Assembly (NCBI GenBank): GCA_010909165.1
Contig: MU008196.1
Coordinates: 620,001-684,000, forward strand
Length of the DNA: 64,000 nucleotides
Direction: 5' to 3'
Source: Anthoceros angustus
Taxonomy: Eukaryota; Streptophyta; Anthocerotopsida; Anthocerotales; Anthocerotaceae
Numbering within the stretch: the stretch's first letter is position 1; every line of letters starts with the position of its first letter. The notes beneath the pieces were generated by a model. The model did not search any database. It saw nothing but the letters and a program-made list of their open reading frames with translations, and was not told the DNA's origin. Shown piece by piece: positions 1 through 10,692 of the stretch. The translations under genes and the position numbers were made by a program.

Positions 1-275
1 GGTATGAATATCATATCCTGACATAAATGTCATTCCTTGTAAAGTCTTAGTACCCATTTGCTTTTGAGTACTACAAAGAACTTGTAAAATACTCATGAAG
101 CTACAAGTATCCTTCTATTTTGTGTGTCATGCTAAATGCATTTACTTTCTTTATATCAAAATATATGTACGCTAATATGAAATCTGTATGGACTTATGTG
201 AAAATAGATATACATCATCTGCGATTGCAATGATTTGTATATACCTTTCACAATTCCTTTACGAATATCTAATAC
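1..275. other. AT-rich flank, no gene seen
   Basis: AT-rich sequence without a credible reading frame. It is the left flank of the gypsy element that follows and resembles in composition the DNA at 6743-6900 on the other side, so the two were probably contiguous before the insertion. Confidence 0.5.
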
Positions 276-827
276 AATAACACCCCTTTTGAGGTGGGGC
301 GATCCGCGATTAGCGACAAAACATCACGGACACCAAAGACTAGGCCTCCAAGTAGCCCGCCGTCCTTCCACGGACTTGCGGTCGACTTGTCTGCCCATTG
401 CTATTTATTCCAAAGAGTCAACAAGAATACATGAGAGATCGAGAGCTCCCCATCTTTGCCTAAGCTAGGAGCTTAGCTCTCCCTCGATCTCCTCCTCAAC
501 GCTCTCCTCTAGCACGCTCACACTCTAGGCACCAGTCCTATCCTCACAAGAGTGTAGCTCCCAAGTGCTAGGATCCTTCTAGACATGCTCACTCTAGGCT
601 CCCAAGGCCTTTAGGCTCCAAAGTCCTATCCTCAAGAGTGTAGCTCCCATGCTAGGATCACAAGATATCTCTAGGGCTAGCCTCATCTCCTTATATAGGA
701 GGCTTACATCATTCAAAGTAAGCTAAGCGGACTTTCTTCCTTAAGCCCTAAGCTAAGTCTTACCACCACTACTTACAACTTACTAACTAGATCCGAGGTG
801 CATGCTTCTCATGCAAGGCTCGTTACT
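276..827 (-). repeat. 3' LTR of the gypsy element
   Basis: Matches 6190-6737 over nearly all its length, including the shared 'aggcctccaagtagcccg' block and the run ending in 'ggctcgttact'. In element orientation the LTR begins AGTAAC and ends GTTATT, a short imperfect inverted pair in place of the usual TG...CA. Copies differ by scattered small deletions. Confidence 0.8.
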
Positions 828-838
828 TTCTCCCCATC
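828..838 (-). promoter_or_regulatory. Polypurine tract of the gypsy element
   Basis: On the minus strand the purine run GATGGGGAGAA directly precedes the 3' LTR, where the plus-strand primer of LTR retrotransposons lies. Its position next to the LTR start AGTAAC supports the boundary chosen. Confidence 0.6.
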
Positions 839-849
839 GAAAAGAATCA

Positions 850-1952
850 CATCCTCGATGATAGCCAACGTCGAGAGATCATCCAGATCCTTTCGAATAT
901 CCTCTAACGTTACCCAAACCGGATCGAGATCCCACGCAACTTTACCATATCGTGGTACGATTCCACGCTTTGTAGGCACGCTACTCTCGCAAGGAATTCC
1001 TCAATTTCCGCATTCCTTGATTATCTTTGCGAACACTGTACTTCTTGTCCATGTCTTCTTTCTCTTTGCACACAAATGGTTTCGAGTGATACATGAAACA
1101 CATTGTGTGCAAAAATCCATTCAGCTAACTTGTAAGCCACTTCTCCAATGCGCTTCAAGACTACAAATGGACCACCATATCTTGGCCTTAACTTAAGAGT
1201 TAATCCTTGAGGTAATGGGAAATGCTTCAATTTCACCCATACTTTATCCCCAACGTTGAAGACAGCTTTCTCCGTGCCTATCAAAGATATTTCTTCCGAC
1301 GTGCTTGAGCCTTGGCTAAAATTCCTTTGGCAATCTCATGCCTAGCCTTCAACCGCTCAATGAATCGGCGTGGATCTCTAGTGGTAGTATCGAAAACTTC
1401 AGCATTTAGCATGGATACCATCCGGTCAATTTCCTCCCATCTCAAAAGGACTACATCCAAGAGAGGCGTATGTGTTGTTATAACAAAATTGCATCGTCTA
1501 GATGATCACCAATCCTCCGATCAATCGCACATAATGCCTTAAGTATTCTTCTTGGATTCGTTGACTCGCTCGGTTGAGCCATCGATCGGATGGAAAGTCG
1601 TGCTCATACATAATTCCACATTCAAGCATTTCATCAAATGCTGCCAAAATTCTCCTGTGAACCTTGGATCCCTGTCACTCACAATCTGCATAGGTAAGCC
1701 ATGGTACTTGTATACATACTTCTTAAACAAGTGGCTACCTCGGCCACTCTTCTTTGTAGGGATGAAATGTGCTTGTTTGGTGAATCTATCCACCACATGA
1801 TATGTACAACCATTCTTTGGTGGCAAAGGCATGATAAAATCCATAGAGATACTCTTCCAAGGTCCACTTGGAATAGGTAGTAGCAAACCTCTTGGTTTAG
1901 CTTGCTCCACCTTATCTTGCGACAAACAGACATGCCTTGACATAATCCACAT
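850..1952 (-). pseudogene. Gypsy integrase (core and C-terminal part), broken
   Basis: The catalytic core at 1539-1952 shows the retroviral-type integrase fold residues: an Asp in VVDRFTKQAHFIP, a second Asp in SDRDPRFTGEFW, and the Glu in the STERVN segment that closes the D,D-35-E triad. The C-terminal domain at 1021-1284 contains the family signature FNVGDKVWVKL and LRPRYGGPFVVLKRIGEVAY, followed by a degraded HNVFHVS block. A further in-frame tail down to about 850 (reading KRGIVPRYGKVAWDL) has no chromodomain signature. The enzyme would insert the cDNA copy into host DNA. At least two frame breaks separate the pieces, so no intact integrase is encoded. Confidence 0.85.
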
Positions 1953-2137
1953 ATCGATACATTCCGGCCAAAAAGCCTTCCTTAGCTTCTCATAAGTGGG
2001 GTCAATTCCACGGTGACTGCACTTGGCACATCATGACATTCAAGAAGCAATTTGCTCTTCAACTCAAGAATTTGGGATCACAATCCTCCTCTTGTATATC
2101 AACAAACCATCCCTCAATTTGAACTTGCTTCCTTTCT

Positions 2138-3620
2138 CTATTCCATTAATCCGATCCACGAACATCCGGATCCCGCAGATATGCTTCCTTGATCTTTGTG
2201 AGTGTCCATAGGTTCAACCAGCATTGCCATTGCCTTTACTTCCTGACTCTTTTTGCGACTCAGCGCATCCGCAACCTTATTCTCTTTTCCAGGTTTATAC
2301 TTGAGAGTCACATCATACATAGCTAGGAAATCTTGCCATCTAGCTTGTCTTGCATTCAACTTCAATCAACTCAACTGGTTAGAGAAGTATGTTGTGCTGA
2401 TATTATCAGTATAGAGCACAAAAGATCTGCCCAAGAGATAGTGTCTCCATACCTTCAGACAATGAATGACAGCAGTCATTTCCTTCTCATAGGTGGGATA
2501 CTTCAACTCATAAGGATGCAATTTCCTTGACTCAAAAGCTATCGGCTTATGGTCTTGCATCAACACTCCACCTATGGCCACGTCTGAGGCATCGCTGTAC
2601 ACTTCCACATCCTTCTTGGGATCATACATTCCTAAAACCGGAGTTGTACTCAATTTCATCTTCAAGTATTCAAATGCTGCTTGACATTCAGCATCCCACT
2701 TCCAAGCTTTCGTCATCTTTAAGAGGTCAGTTATGGGGGCTGCTATCTTAGCAAACATATGTACAAATCTCCTGTACACAGAAGCCAAACCCATAAAACT
2801 GCGAACCTCATGAATGTTCCTAGGAGGTTGCCAATCTTGAATGGCCCTCACCTTATCAGGATCCATTCTGATGCCATCAGCAGAGACAATAAAGCCTAAG
2901 AAAGCTACCTCTATCTTGACAAAGTCACACTTCTTAATTGCCAAGAACAAAGAATTCTCTCTTAGCTTCTGTAACACTTCTCTTAAGTGTTCAGCATGTT
3001 CCTCCAAGGTATGGCTAAAGATCAAAATGTCATCCAGATAGATTACAACACACTTGTCCACCAGATCTACGAATATAGTATTCATAAGTGTATGAAATGT
3101 GACAGGTGCATTAGTAAGTCCAAATGGCATGTCTAGAAATTCAAAAGCCCCATACACCGGTCCTACAAATTTTGTACTCATGTCCTCTGCGATTCGATCG
3201 ATAGTACCCGCCATCGATCTAGCTTGGTGAAATACTTGGCACCCTTCAACTCAAACATATCATCCATTCTTGGCAAAGGATATGCATTCTTCAACGTAAT
3301 TTGATTCGAGCTCGTAATCTAAACACATCCTTAGTCCTCCATTCTTCTTGCGTAAACAATACCGGCGCACCAAAGGAGACTTAGAGACTCGATATATCCC
3401 TTTGCCAGCAAGTTGGATAGTTGTCGCTTGAGTTCCTGTAGCTCATCCTGCGACAATCTATATGGTGCTCTTGACGGAGGCGTACTCCCTGGCCTCAATT
3501 CAATCTCATGATCTACTACTCTATGAGACGGTAAAGGTGGCAATTCATCAGGCATCAAATCCTTAAAGTCATCCAAGACAGCCTGTAATTCCTTCGGGAT
3601 GTCTTTCTCTTCTGAGGATT
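2138..3620 (-). pseudogene. Gypsy reverse transcriptase and RNase H, broken
   Basis: The longest frame (2366-3214) contains the RT palm: [12 protein letters not shown] followed by the catalytic box YLDDILIF, in which YLDD replaces the commoner YVDD. RNase H follows with [13 protein letters not shown], the [11 protein letters not shown] helix and YTDN. The frame continues after a break at 2138-2365 with the RNase H/connection end KYKPGKENKVADALSRKK. The N-terminal part of RT is at 3331-3576, with LPPLPSHRVVDHEIEL and a degraded LLAKGYIE stretch. The two-domain enzyme would copy the element RNA to DNA. Frame breaks near 2366 and 3214-3330 show decay or sequence error. Identity is secure from the motif order. 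Confidence 0.92.
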
Positions 3621-3722
3621 CTTCCTCAAGACCATCCTCTAATCCAGCATAACTAGATAAAGCTCCTTCTTACATCTTATGTCTGCTTGAGCTCTCTTTT
3701 GAAATCAACTGTCGAGCACATC

Positions 3723-3932
3723 TCAAGCTTGACTAAGATTAGCACAAACCACCTTGTGCTTTCCATTCTTCAATATCTCAATGGTGCGGGACTTCACATC
3801 TACACGCACTTCATTGGATTTCATCCACTCTAGACCCAAGATAACATCATGGTCATCCATGTCTACAATCGTGAAACTCATGTATCCTTCCCACGCTTCT
3901 ATTTGCAGCTTTACTCCATGCAATTCACCCAA
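3723..3932 (-). pseudogene. Gypsy aspartic protease fragment
   Basis: The 69-residue frame carries VILGLEWMKSNEVRVDV, the region downstream of the catalytic Asp in plant gypsy proteases, and ITIVDMDD-like strand residues before it. The catalytic D-[ST]-G turn itself is not readable in this frame; it would lie just upstream, around 3935-4080, where the frame is broken. The protein would cleave the Gag-Pol precursor. It sits between the gag zinc-knuckle remnant and RT, as expected. Confidence 0.7.
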
Positions 3933-4100
3933 GAAAAGCGAGTTCCTTTAGCTTGCTTGATTCCATATGGCGGAAGTACTAGCCCATTCTAGCCCAAGCT
4001 CTTTCGCCTTGCGAGTTATAAAATTGTGGGTGAGTCCAACAATAACTCTACTTCTAAGCCATTCATCTTTCCACATATGTACATAAGGGCTCCACCTTCC

Positions 4101-5083
4101 TCAAAATAGTGTCATCCTTGACACTAGATGACTCACCACATCGTCACCACAACATGGTAGCGTCATTTGGGCTCTGCAGCTCACGAATCCTAAGTCCGGA
4201 GCTTGAGGATTGGCTATCATTCGTTGGGAATTCCCAGCATGCGGACAATCTTTCGCAAGTGTCCTTGCTCTCCTCCCAAGACGCACCAAATTGAGGGCCT
4301 CGTCCTTTGGCTTCCACGGCCACGACCTCTATTGGCTCCTCTTCCTCTTCCTCTCCTCGCCAACATTATCATTTGTTCCAATATGCCCGTGTTGGTGGCT
4401 CTTCCTCTACCTCGTGATCTTCCTTGAAAAGATCTTGGATACCTTCCTCACGAAGACCGGTGCTTCCTCGGCACGACTTGTGTCGTATCGCTGACCACAA
4501 TAGCCTCTCGAGTTTGAGGTTTGTCATCGATTCTATCCAGGCCCACCTTTGAGTCCACTATAAAACCTGTGGAGCTTATCCACCTCCCGCATATCGGCAT
4601 TGTAACACAATTGCTAAATTCACTCACATCTTGCAACATTCCTGTGCTTACATTCTCTAGCATCCTTCTTGCCGGCATAGATGCATTAGTTGGTGGAATT
4701 GAAGTTGTGCATCTTTGAATTACGGTGGAAATAGTTTCCACTCTATTACCTTGTTCAATACTCGAACATAAGTTCTCCACCAAGTAAGGCGTACCCTTCT
4801 AAGAAGTTAACGATGTGATCTAGATACTCTTCTGCGGAATCCTGCGGCAAGTATCCTTCCAATGAGAAAACCACGAATTGATTTTCTCCACATCTCGTTC
4901 ACCCTTATACCTATCTGGGTGAACGCTTAGCCTCAACTTCTTGGGTCTCCTTGCTCTACTCCTTTTTTCGGGCTCCAATTTCCCTTCATCATCCTTCTCC
5001 TTCATCGAGCTTCCTTTTCCTTGTACTTGTTGCTCTAGAGCTTCCATTCTCCTCAAAAGATTTTGAAGCTCCTCTTGCGGCAT
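4101..5083 (-). pseudogene. Gypsy gag with zinc-knuckle remnant
   Basis: The start at 5083 reads MPQEELQNLLRRMEALEQQV, a coiled-coil-like N-terminus, then a basic stretch (RSRARRPKKLRLSVHPDRYKG) and GERDVEKINSWFSHWKDT, typical of the retrotransposon gag domain. Toward the protease, 4220-4290 keeps the end of a CCHC zinc knuckle (GH.LAKDCPHAGN), but the first two cysteines are lost. The structural protein would package element RNA. The start was chosen because it follows directly on the short leader after the partial LTR and because the duplicate copy near 6110 has the same ATG. Several frame breaks occur. Confidence 0.8.
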
Positions 5084-5159
5084 GGTGACGGTCTTGGAGG
5101 TCTGCCTCTGCCGTTCGAATTAGTGGCTCCATCGGGGCTCATCCCCTTTAAAGCTAGCA

Positions 5160-6190
5160 ACATCTGGAGCGATCCATGATTGATAACAAAACATCACAGA
5201 CACCGACACTAGGCCTCCAAGTAGCCCGCCGTCCTTCCACGGACGACTCATCGGCCATCCGCTATTTATTCCGGCAAGAGTCAACAAGAATACATGAGAG
5301 ATCGAGAGAGCTCCCCATCTTTGCCTAAGCTAGGAGCTTAGCTCTCTCCCTCGATCTCCTCCTCAGCGGCTCCTCTTCCTCTTCCTCTACCTCAACATTA
5401 TCATTTGTTCCAATATGCCCAGTGTTGGTGGCTCTTCCTCTACCTCGTGATCTTCCTTGAAAAGATCTTGGATACCTTCCTCCGAAAGACACCGGTGCTT
5501 CCTCACGACTTGTGTCGGTATCGCATCTGCAGCCACAATAGCCTCTCGAGTTTGAGGTTTGTCATCGATTCTATCCAGGCCCACCTTTGAGTCCACTATA
5601 AACCGTGGAGCTTATCCACCTCCGCATATCGGCATTGTAACACAAGTGCTAAATTCACTCACTTGCCGCAACATTCTGTGTGCTTCACATTCTCTAGCAT
5701 CCTTCTTGCCAAAGATGCATTAGTTGGTGGAATTGAAGTTGCATCTTTGAATTACGGTGGAAATAGTTTCCACTCTATTACCTTGTTCAATACTCGAACA
5801 TAAGTTCTCCACCAAGTAAGGCGTACCCTTCTAAGAAGTTAACGATGTGATCTAGATACTCTTCTGCGGAATCCTTTTGCGAAGTATCCTTCCAATGAGA
5901 AAACCACGAATTGATTTTCTCCACATCTCGTTCACCCTTATACCTATACGAAACTTAGCCTCAACTTCTTGGGTCTCCTTGCTCTACTCCTTTTTACGGG
6001 AGCTCCAATTCGTCCTTCATCATCCTTCTACTTTCGAGCTTCCTTTTCCTTGTACTTGTTGCTCTAGAGCTTCCATTCTCCTCAAAAGATTTTGAAGCTC
6101 CTCTTGCGGCATGGTGACGGTCTTGACCCGGTATACACTTTCTGCCGTTCAGTTAGTGGCTCCATCAGGCTCATCCCCTTTCTGCTTCAA
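5160..6190 (-). repeat. Internal duplication: partial LTR plus second gag block
   Basis: 5160-5373 repeats the first half of the LTR. 5374-6190 repeats the gag block of 4334-5150 with many small deletions. The LTR-to-gag joint at 5370-5376 falls in CTCCTCT, which is present in both parent sequences, so the duplication has a 7-bp microhomology joint. Confidence 0.75.
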
Positions 6191-6737
6191 GCAGGTGGGG
6201 CGATCAAATTAGCGACAAAACATCACCGGACACCACACTAGGCCTCCAAGTAGCCCGCGCCGTCCTTCCACGGACGACTCGCGGTCGACACATGCAGCTA
6301 TTTATTCCGACAAGTCAACAAGAATACATGAGAGATCGAGAGAGCTCCCCATCTTTGCCTAAGCTAGGAGCTTAGCTCTCTCCCTCGATCTCCTCCTCAG
6401 CCTCCTCTAGCACGCTCACACTCTAGGCACCAAAGTCCTATCCTCACAAGAGTGTAGCTCCCAAGTGCTAGGATCCTTCTAGACATGCTCACACTCTAGA
6501 CTCCCAAGGCCTCTAGGCACCAAAGTCCTATCCTCAAGAGTGTAGCTCCCCATGCTAGGATCACAAGATGCCTCTAGGGCTAGCCTCATCTCCTTATATA
6601 GGGAGGCTTACATCATTTCCAAAGTAACTGCTTAAGCAGACTTTCTTCCTTAAGCCCTAAGCTAAGTCTTACCACCACTACTTACAACTTACTAACTAGA
6701 TCCAGGGCTGCATGCTTCTCATGCAAGGCTCGTTACT
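6190..6737 (-). repeat. 5' LTR of the gypsy element
   Basis: Direct repeat of 276-827 at the opposite end of the element. It ends at 6737 and is followed by AATAC, the candidate target duplication. The inner edge is uncertain by about 15 bp because the two copies diverge around the poly-C/T stretch at 6170-6190. Confidence 0.75.
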
Positions 6738-6742
6738 AATAC

Positions 6743-6989
6743 TGTAGTTTTAAATTTCTATCATGAATATATTTATATATATTTATATCAATAAATTACA
6801 AATAACAATAATCTATAATACAAATAATTCGATTGAATACACAATATTTTATAATTTTAAAATAACACAATCATTCAACAATTACAACATCCAGCTTTTA
6901 TGTCAATCCAATCTAGGGCTTTTTGTGCACGATTCTCCTCGCTCGAAACGAGCTACTCGAGACCATGATCCCTACCCATCAATAGGAAC
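6743..6989. other. AT-rich DNA, no gene seen
   Basis: AT-rich sequence resembling 1-275. A long open frame runs through it and into 7160, but it reads low-complexity residues and overlaps real exons on the other strand, so it is not called. Confidence 0.5.
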
Positions 6990-7812
6990 TCACAGGTCAA
7001 ATTTTTTTTGCAGGGTGCGCCTAACATATGCATTCAACCCATACGCTACAAAGTTGAAGAGCCCCTGCAATCATACAGATGTAAGAGGCTATCATACAGG
7101 ATCAGAGACTGAAAATCCGCCAAGGCAGGTTGCCCTTATCTTGAGAGCTGCTGTGCCGATGTGAATGCAATATAGCCAGAACAGCCGTTTACGTGGTTTC
7201 ACACAATGATGAGTTCGGTTGACAGTTCCAAAAGTGGACTCCAGGAGCCTATCAGAATCAATGGATAATAGCCCACCTGTTCATGGCCTGAAAAGATGAT
7301 AACGAAGTTCACAGTGACAGCCAGGTAATGGCATGTAAAGGCGAAGTAATGTTATAAGCAACAACCACACCGAACGGTAGGGACAAGGTTTTGCATTCGG
7401 TTACCTACCTTCATGTCAGTGCGCACCTCAACTTGTCGCTGACGTTCAGACATGCCCACTGCCATCTGCAATAACCAAGTGCTTAAATCAAGCAATATAT
7501 GGCAGATGGAACTAACGGGCTTGAGCCTGATGACGGCGACAGAAAGCCAGATACTTACTCGGGTTGTATGATTTATCATGCGAATGACTGGAAAGTAAGC
7601 TGTTCCGTTGAACAGTATAGCTCCCCATAGGGGTACATAGAATGTGATAAACCGTAGCACCTGGTACCAGAGTTTTGATAGTTGGCATCCATGGTTGCAC
7701 AGTGGTCCTCCCACACTGCAATCGAAGAAAACCACAAAGTTTCCATACCTTTCCTGTAGTTGTCTCTATCCTGACCAAACACCAAGCACCAGCCGGTCCA
7801 TAGTCATTTGAG
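6990..7812 (-). pseudogene. GCR1-like seven-helix receptor, 3' exons (captured fragment)
   Basis: Five minus-strand blocks with splice-like borders encode the second half of a GCR1 (G-protein-coupled receptor 1) homologue. 7749-7812 reads NDYGPAGAWCLV. 7559-7715 reads FITFYVPLWGAILFNGTAYF and ends at a GTAAGT donor. 7409-7465 is MAVGMSERQRQVEVRTDMK between TTGCAG and GTAGGT. 7140-7287 reads NRW, YYPLILIGSW and TFGTVNR with two frame breaks; its donor is AT instead of GT. 6990-7064 is GLFNFVAYGLNAYVRR and ends in a stop. Arabidopsis GCR1 has closely similar wording (FYAPLWGAILYNG, RMAVGMSDR, RWGYYPLILIGSW). The first helices are absent. Retained introns exclude a processed copy. This is a broken gene piece, not a functional receptor. 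Confidence 0.85.
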
Positions 7813-8274
7813 CTGCAAATGCCGATAAATTGACCACTGCACGAGGAAAGACATGAAGATCACCACTAACCTGTCCAAACTTGAAATTCGGCAGTCCTTC
7901 TTGGACCACCAATGCATTAGAGGCCACTCCCAAATGCATCTTCCAGTGCCTGAACGTGCACACAAAAAGAACCTTTAGATGGTCCAGAAAACTATACAGT
8001 ATGGCACATTGTTGTAGTAACATATGTCAGTCAGTGCAGGGATGACTACACCTAGCTGACATGCCGAGAATGAACAGGAGCGTACCAACTAAAGTTCAAA
8101 CCGGTCCGTTGTGGGTTTCAGGACTTCCATGTCAGTTAGATCATCTGCAAGGTAACGCCATTCTCCACTCACAAGATGGGCAATTGATGCAAACATGGCA
8201 GCATGATGCATCTTCTCCATGTGACAAAGCAGGCTGAAGTCCAAGTACCTGTACCACAATCATTGACCCTCACT

Positions 8275-8305
8275 GATATCACAATCAATGACTGATTGTG
8301 ATATC
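8275..8305. repeat. Perfect 13-bp inverted repeat, 5-nt loop
   Basis: GATATCACAATCA at 8275-8287 and its complement at 8293-8305. It sits where the catalytic ABC1K exon is missing. Confidence 0.85.
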
Positions 8306-8554
8306 TGCAATCCAGACCAATGCACTGGCTGTAGAACCGTCTGAACAGTCGATGAAATCCAGTATTATAAGATTCAGCACGCTCTCACTTTGCCACCTAC
8401 CATCGGCATGAGATGTCGCTTTGCTTCATTCTGATCCTCAACACTAGCCACCTGACCATCCGACGAATGCCCCTCTGCAATTAGTTGCGTGTCCCAAGGT
8501 CGATCACCTTGCACCCATTCCATAGACAGGACCCTCTTGGTAGTCATGGGAAGC

Positions 8555-8710
8555 AGCAGGAGGCAGGAGGCAGGAGGCAGGAGGCAGGAGGCAGGAGGCA
8601 GGAGGCAGGAGGCAGGAGGCAGGAGGCAGGAGGCAGGAGGCAGGAGGCAGGAGGCAGGAGGCAGGAGGCAGGAGGCAGGAGGAGGCAGGAGGCAGGAGGC
8701 AGGAGGCAGG
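8555..8710. repeat. Heptamer minisatellite (AGGAGGC)n
   Basis: About 21-22 head-to-tail copies of AGGAGGC with one interruption near 8680. It interrupts ABC1K coding sequence between IVVP and the TKRVLSMEW segment. All six frames are open because the unit lacks stop triplets, which creates spurious ORFs on both strands. Confidence 0.95.
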
Positions 8711-8982
8711 GGACAGGAACCACGATGTACTTCAAGTGAGCACGTGCTTCCTACAAGGAAAAGCCACCAATTGTGATCCAATTAACAGAGTCCAAGCAAT
8801 AAAGCTGCCAGAAGGATGGCTACATGTTACGACAGCTCTGGAGCAACAGCTGCTTGGACAATCCAAAACCTTCATGAGAAAATAGTTCGATCCATACTCA
8901 AAATTCTTCCACATTTGTGGCTTCCATGTTGTAGTCAAGCTCCCATGCAGACCCCGTCCAAGCTCATCAGCCAAACCTAACC

Positions 8983-9833
8983 CTGCCGCAACCACCGCCA
9001 ATTGAACAAACAATACGAACACCAAAATGATCTTACAAAACAGAACAACAAAGCCGCACGCATCATCCTTTCAGAACAAAGCCAGTCTCAGCAAGGAAAC
9101 CCCGTCCGACAGCACCAGCCGAAAGCTCCTGCGAGGTGGAATTGCTCCCGATCGCCTTGATGTCAATCACCGGTGCCGCCATCGCTTATCTTGCCGCAGC
9201 TGGCCGAGATTCCTCCCTACGCTTGCTACCCTTGCTGGAGTCCGAACCGTTGGCGCTCACCGCAGCTGAGCGAAATGTGTTCATACACTGAAATCTGCTA
9301 TCCTAAAGTGTACATGGCGATGCAGCCAGGATGCCCCTCCGTCCCTCCTGCAACTCCCAAACCCCAACCCCAAGCCTACCTGAGAATCCAAACTGTAGCA
9401 GGGAACATCACTCACAGGCAAGTAGCTTGTAATTACATTTGAAACTCACGTGTCACGGAAACACTTCCTTCAACAAAAACTCCTTGTCATGTGTCTTCAT
9501 TGAGGTAGATTTTTTTCGGGGACAAGACGGTACATTGGGAACAAATGGTGGGGCTGTTCTAAGGCATACAATGCCAGGTGAAGCTTCTACCGACCACAGC
9601 CTATCCTGTTCTCACCACCAACAAGCAGTAGCACACAATGAAAAATTGCGAGAGCCTTCCCTCCTGAGATCATTCTGCGATTTGAGGGCCTCTCCTCCGT
9701 GCTAGTGGCTGTTCTGCACCTTTCCTACCATAAAGGAGTACATATTTATCCGACGTGAAGGCATGCGCAGGCTTCAATGCCCTGCCTACCAACGTATGTA
9801 AACACCCACGTGTAATCACTGTCCACAGTAAGA
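8983..9833. other. Unassigned stretch in the captured-gene cluster
   Basis: No gene recognised. On the minus strand 9060-9180 reads PVIDIKAIGSNSTSQELSA and then GRGFLAETG, which looks coding but unfamiliar, and 9360-9410 has an exon-like end before a GTAGGC donor. The part nearest 9833 probably holds the 3' untranslated region of the delta-COP piece. A further captured fragment is possible. Confidence 0.3.
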
Positions 9834-10685
9834 TCACACAACTTGGTAGCTATCAACCACCAGCTGAGTGGGTATGGCGATTTTGCAAGAGATCCACTTT
9901 GCGTGTTCTTAACGATGCGGACCTTGATATCACAGCACGTCTTGGTGGCAGTGAATTTCACATCAATCGGGAGAAGGCCGACGGGTCTGCTAACTCCATG
10001 GTCCCATTCCGATTGGTATTACCAATTAAGGTGATGGACCATTCTAGGACGGACTTTCGTGCATCATACGTCCAGTCTCCATCAACTTGATTCATGCTTG
10101 GTGGATCCCGCAAAGGTGGCAAGGGTATGCTGATTACAACATTTTGCAGATCAAATGCTTTCAAGGCTTCATACTCGATGTTGATGTAACATTCCCCGCC
10201 AGAGACAGAGGCTAGGGCCAGCAGTTTATACCAAGAGGAACAAGAGAGTCCTGCTTGCTTTGCATTCGCCATCAATATGCATCTTCTTATGTTTGAACAA
10301 ATAACGAACGCCATTTTACACTGCACTTCAAAATTCTCCACACCACCGTCCTTCTTCAAAGTGACGTCAAGCCTGTCTTCCACAATAATAGTGATAGGAT
10401 CTGTAGGAATAAAAGTTGTCTGCAAAGGCCGAGGTGCAGCATGGACATCCTCTACAATCACTTCACCTTCCGCCTTCAAGGATTCTAAGAACTGGTTTGC
10501 CTTCTGTGACTTGCCAAGCTTCATACCAGCTCCTTGGGCAACAAAAGGGACAGGTTGTGTTGACCGTCCTTTGGTTTTCCGAAGGGTCTGAATCTAGGCC
10601 TGAGCCAAATCCCGAACTGCTGCCAAAGCCACCGCTCCCAAGATCGGATCACTGATACCATTGTCAAAATATGTGATGGCTCCCG
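9834..10685 (-). pseudogene. Coatomer subunit delta (delta-COP) linker and MHD fragment
   Basis: Minus-strand reading gives the Gly/Ser-rich linker (GSGGFGSSSGFGSGLDSDPF), GMKLGKSQKANQFLESLKA and EGEVIVEDV, then the start of the mu-homology domain (DPITIIVEDRLDVTLKKDGG). It resumes with SVSGGECYINIEYEA, NVVISIPLPPLRDPPS and SVLEWSI, and ends SYQVV-stop at 9834-9836. This is the order in plant delta-COP, a COPI coat subunit of Golgi-to-ER transport. About 80 residues between the two MHD parts are missing, and several frame breaks occur. The longin-domain N-terminus is absent; upstream, near 10685, the sequence changes abruptly to PPR. It is a truncated, non-functional copy. Confidence 0.88.
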
Positions 10686-10692
10686 AAGAGTT

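Larger units (their letters stand above)
276..6737 (-). mobile_element. Degenerate Ty3/gypsy LTR retrotransposon
   Basis: The body carries, in minus-strand order, gag, aspartic protease, reverse transcriptase, RNase H and integrase, which is the Ty3/gypsy order. It lies between two copies of a roughly 550-bp repeat (276-827 and about 6190-6737). The pentamer AATAC occurs immediately outside both ends (271-275 and 6738-6742) and is a candidate 5-bp target-site duplication. Reading frames are broken in many places, so the element is not autonomous as written. An extra gag block and a partial LTR are duplicated internally at 5160-6190. The order of domains makes the family assignment secure; I cannot name a lineage, and I see no clear chromodomain. 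Confidence 0.88.
7871..8982 (-). pseudogene. ABC1-family (ABC1K) kinase fragment, catalytic exon missing
   Basis: Four minus-strand exon-like blocks match plant ABC1/ADCK atypical kinases. 8870-8982 reads LADELGRGLHGSL, then LDYNMEATN after a frame slip. 8401-8750 reads EARAHLKYIVVP, then TKRVLSMEWVQGD and VASVEDQNEAKRHLMPM before a GTAGGT donor. 8091-8248 reads YLDFSLLCHMEKMHHAAMF and DLTDMEVLKPTTDRFEL. 7871-7949 reads ALEDAFGSG and VVQEGLPNFKFGQ. The exon that should carry the HADPHPGN catalytic loop between 8401 and 8248 is absent. A heptamer minisatellite interrupts the second block. In plants this family acts mostly in plastids and mitochondria, in quinone and lipid metabolism. Here it is a dead fragment lying directly upstream of the GCR1-like piece. 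Confidence 0.83.

Noticed and set aside
6763-7164. 133-codon plus-strand ORF
   Set aside because: It starts in AT-rich low-complexity DNA and runs antisense over two GCR1-like exons with good splice borders.
8374-8781. Long ORFs on both strands reading Pro-Ala-Ser-Cys or Gly-Arg-Gln-Glu repeats
   Set aside because: They are produced by the stop-free heptamer minisatellite; the real reading is the ABC1K exon on either side of it.
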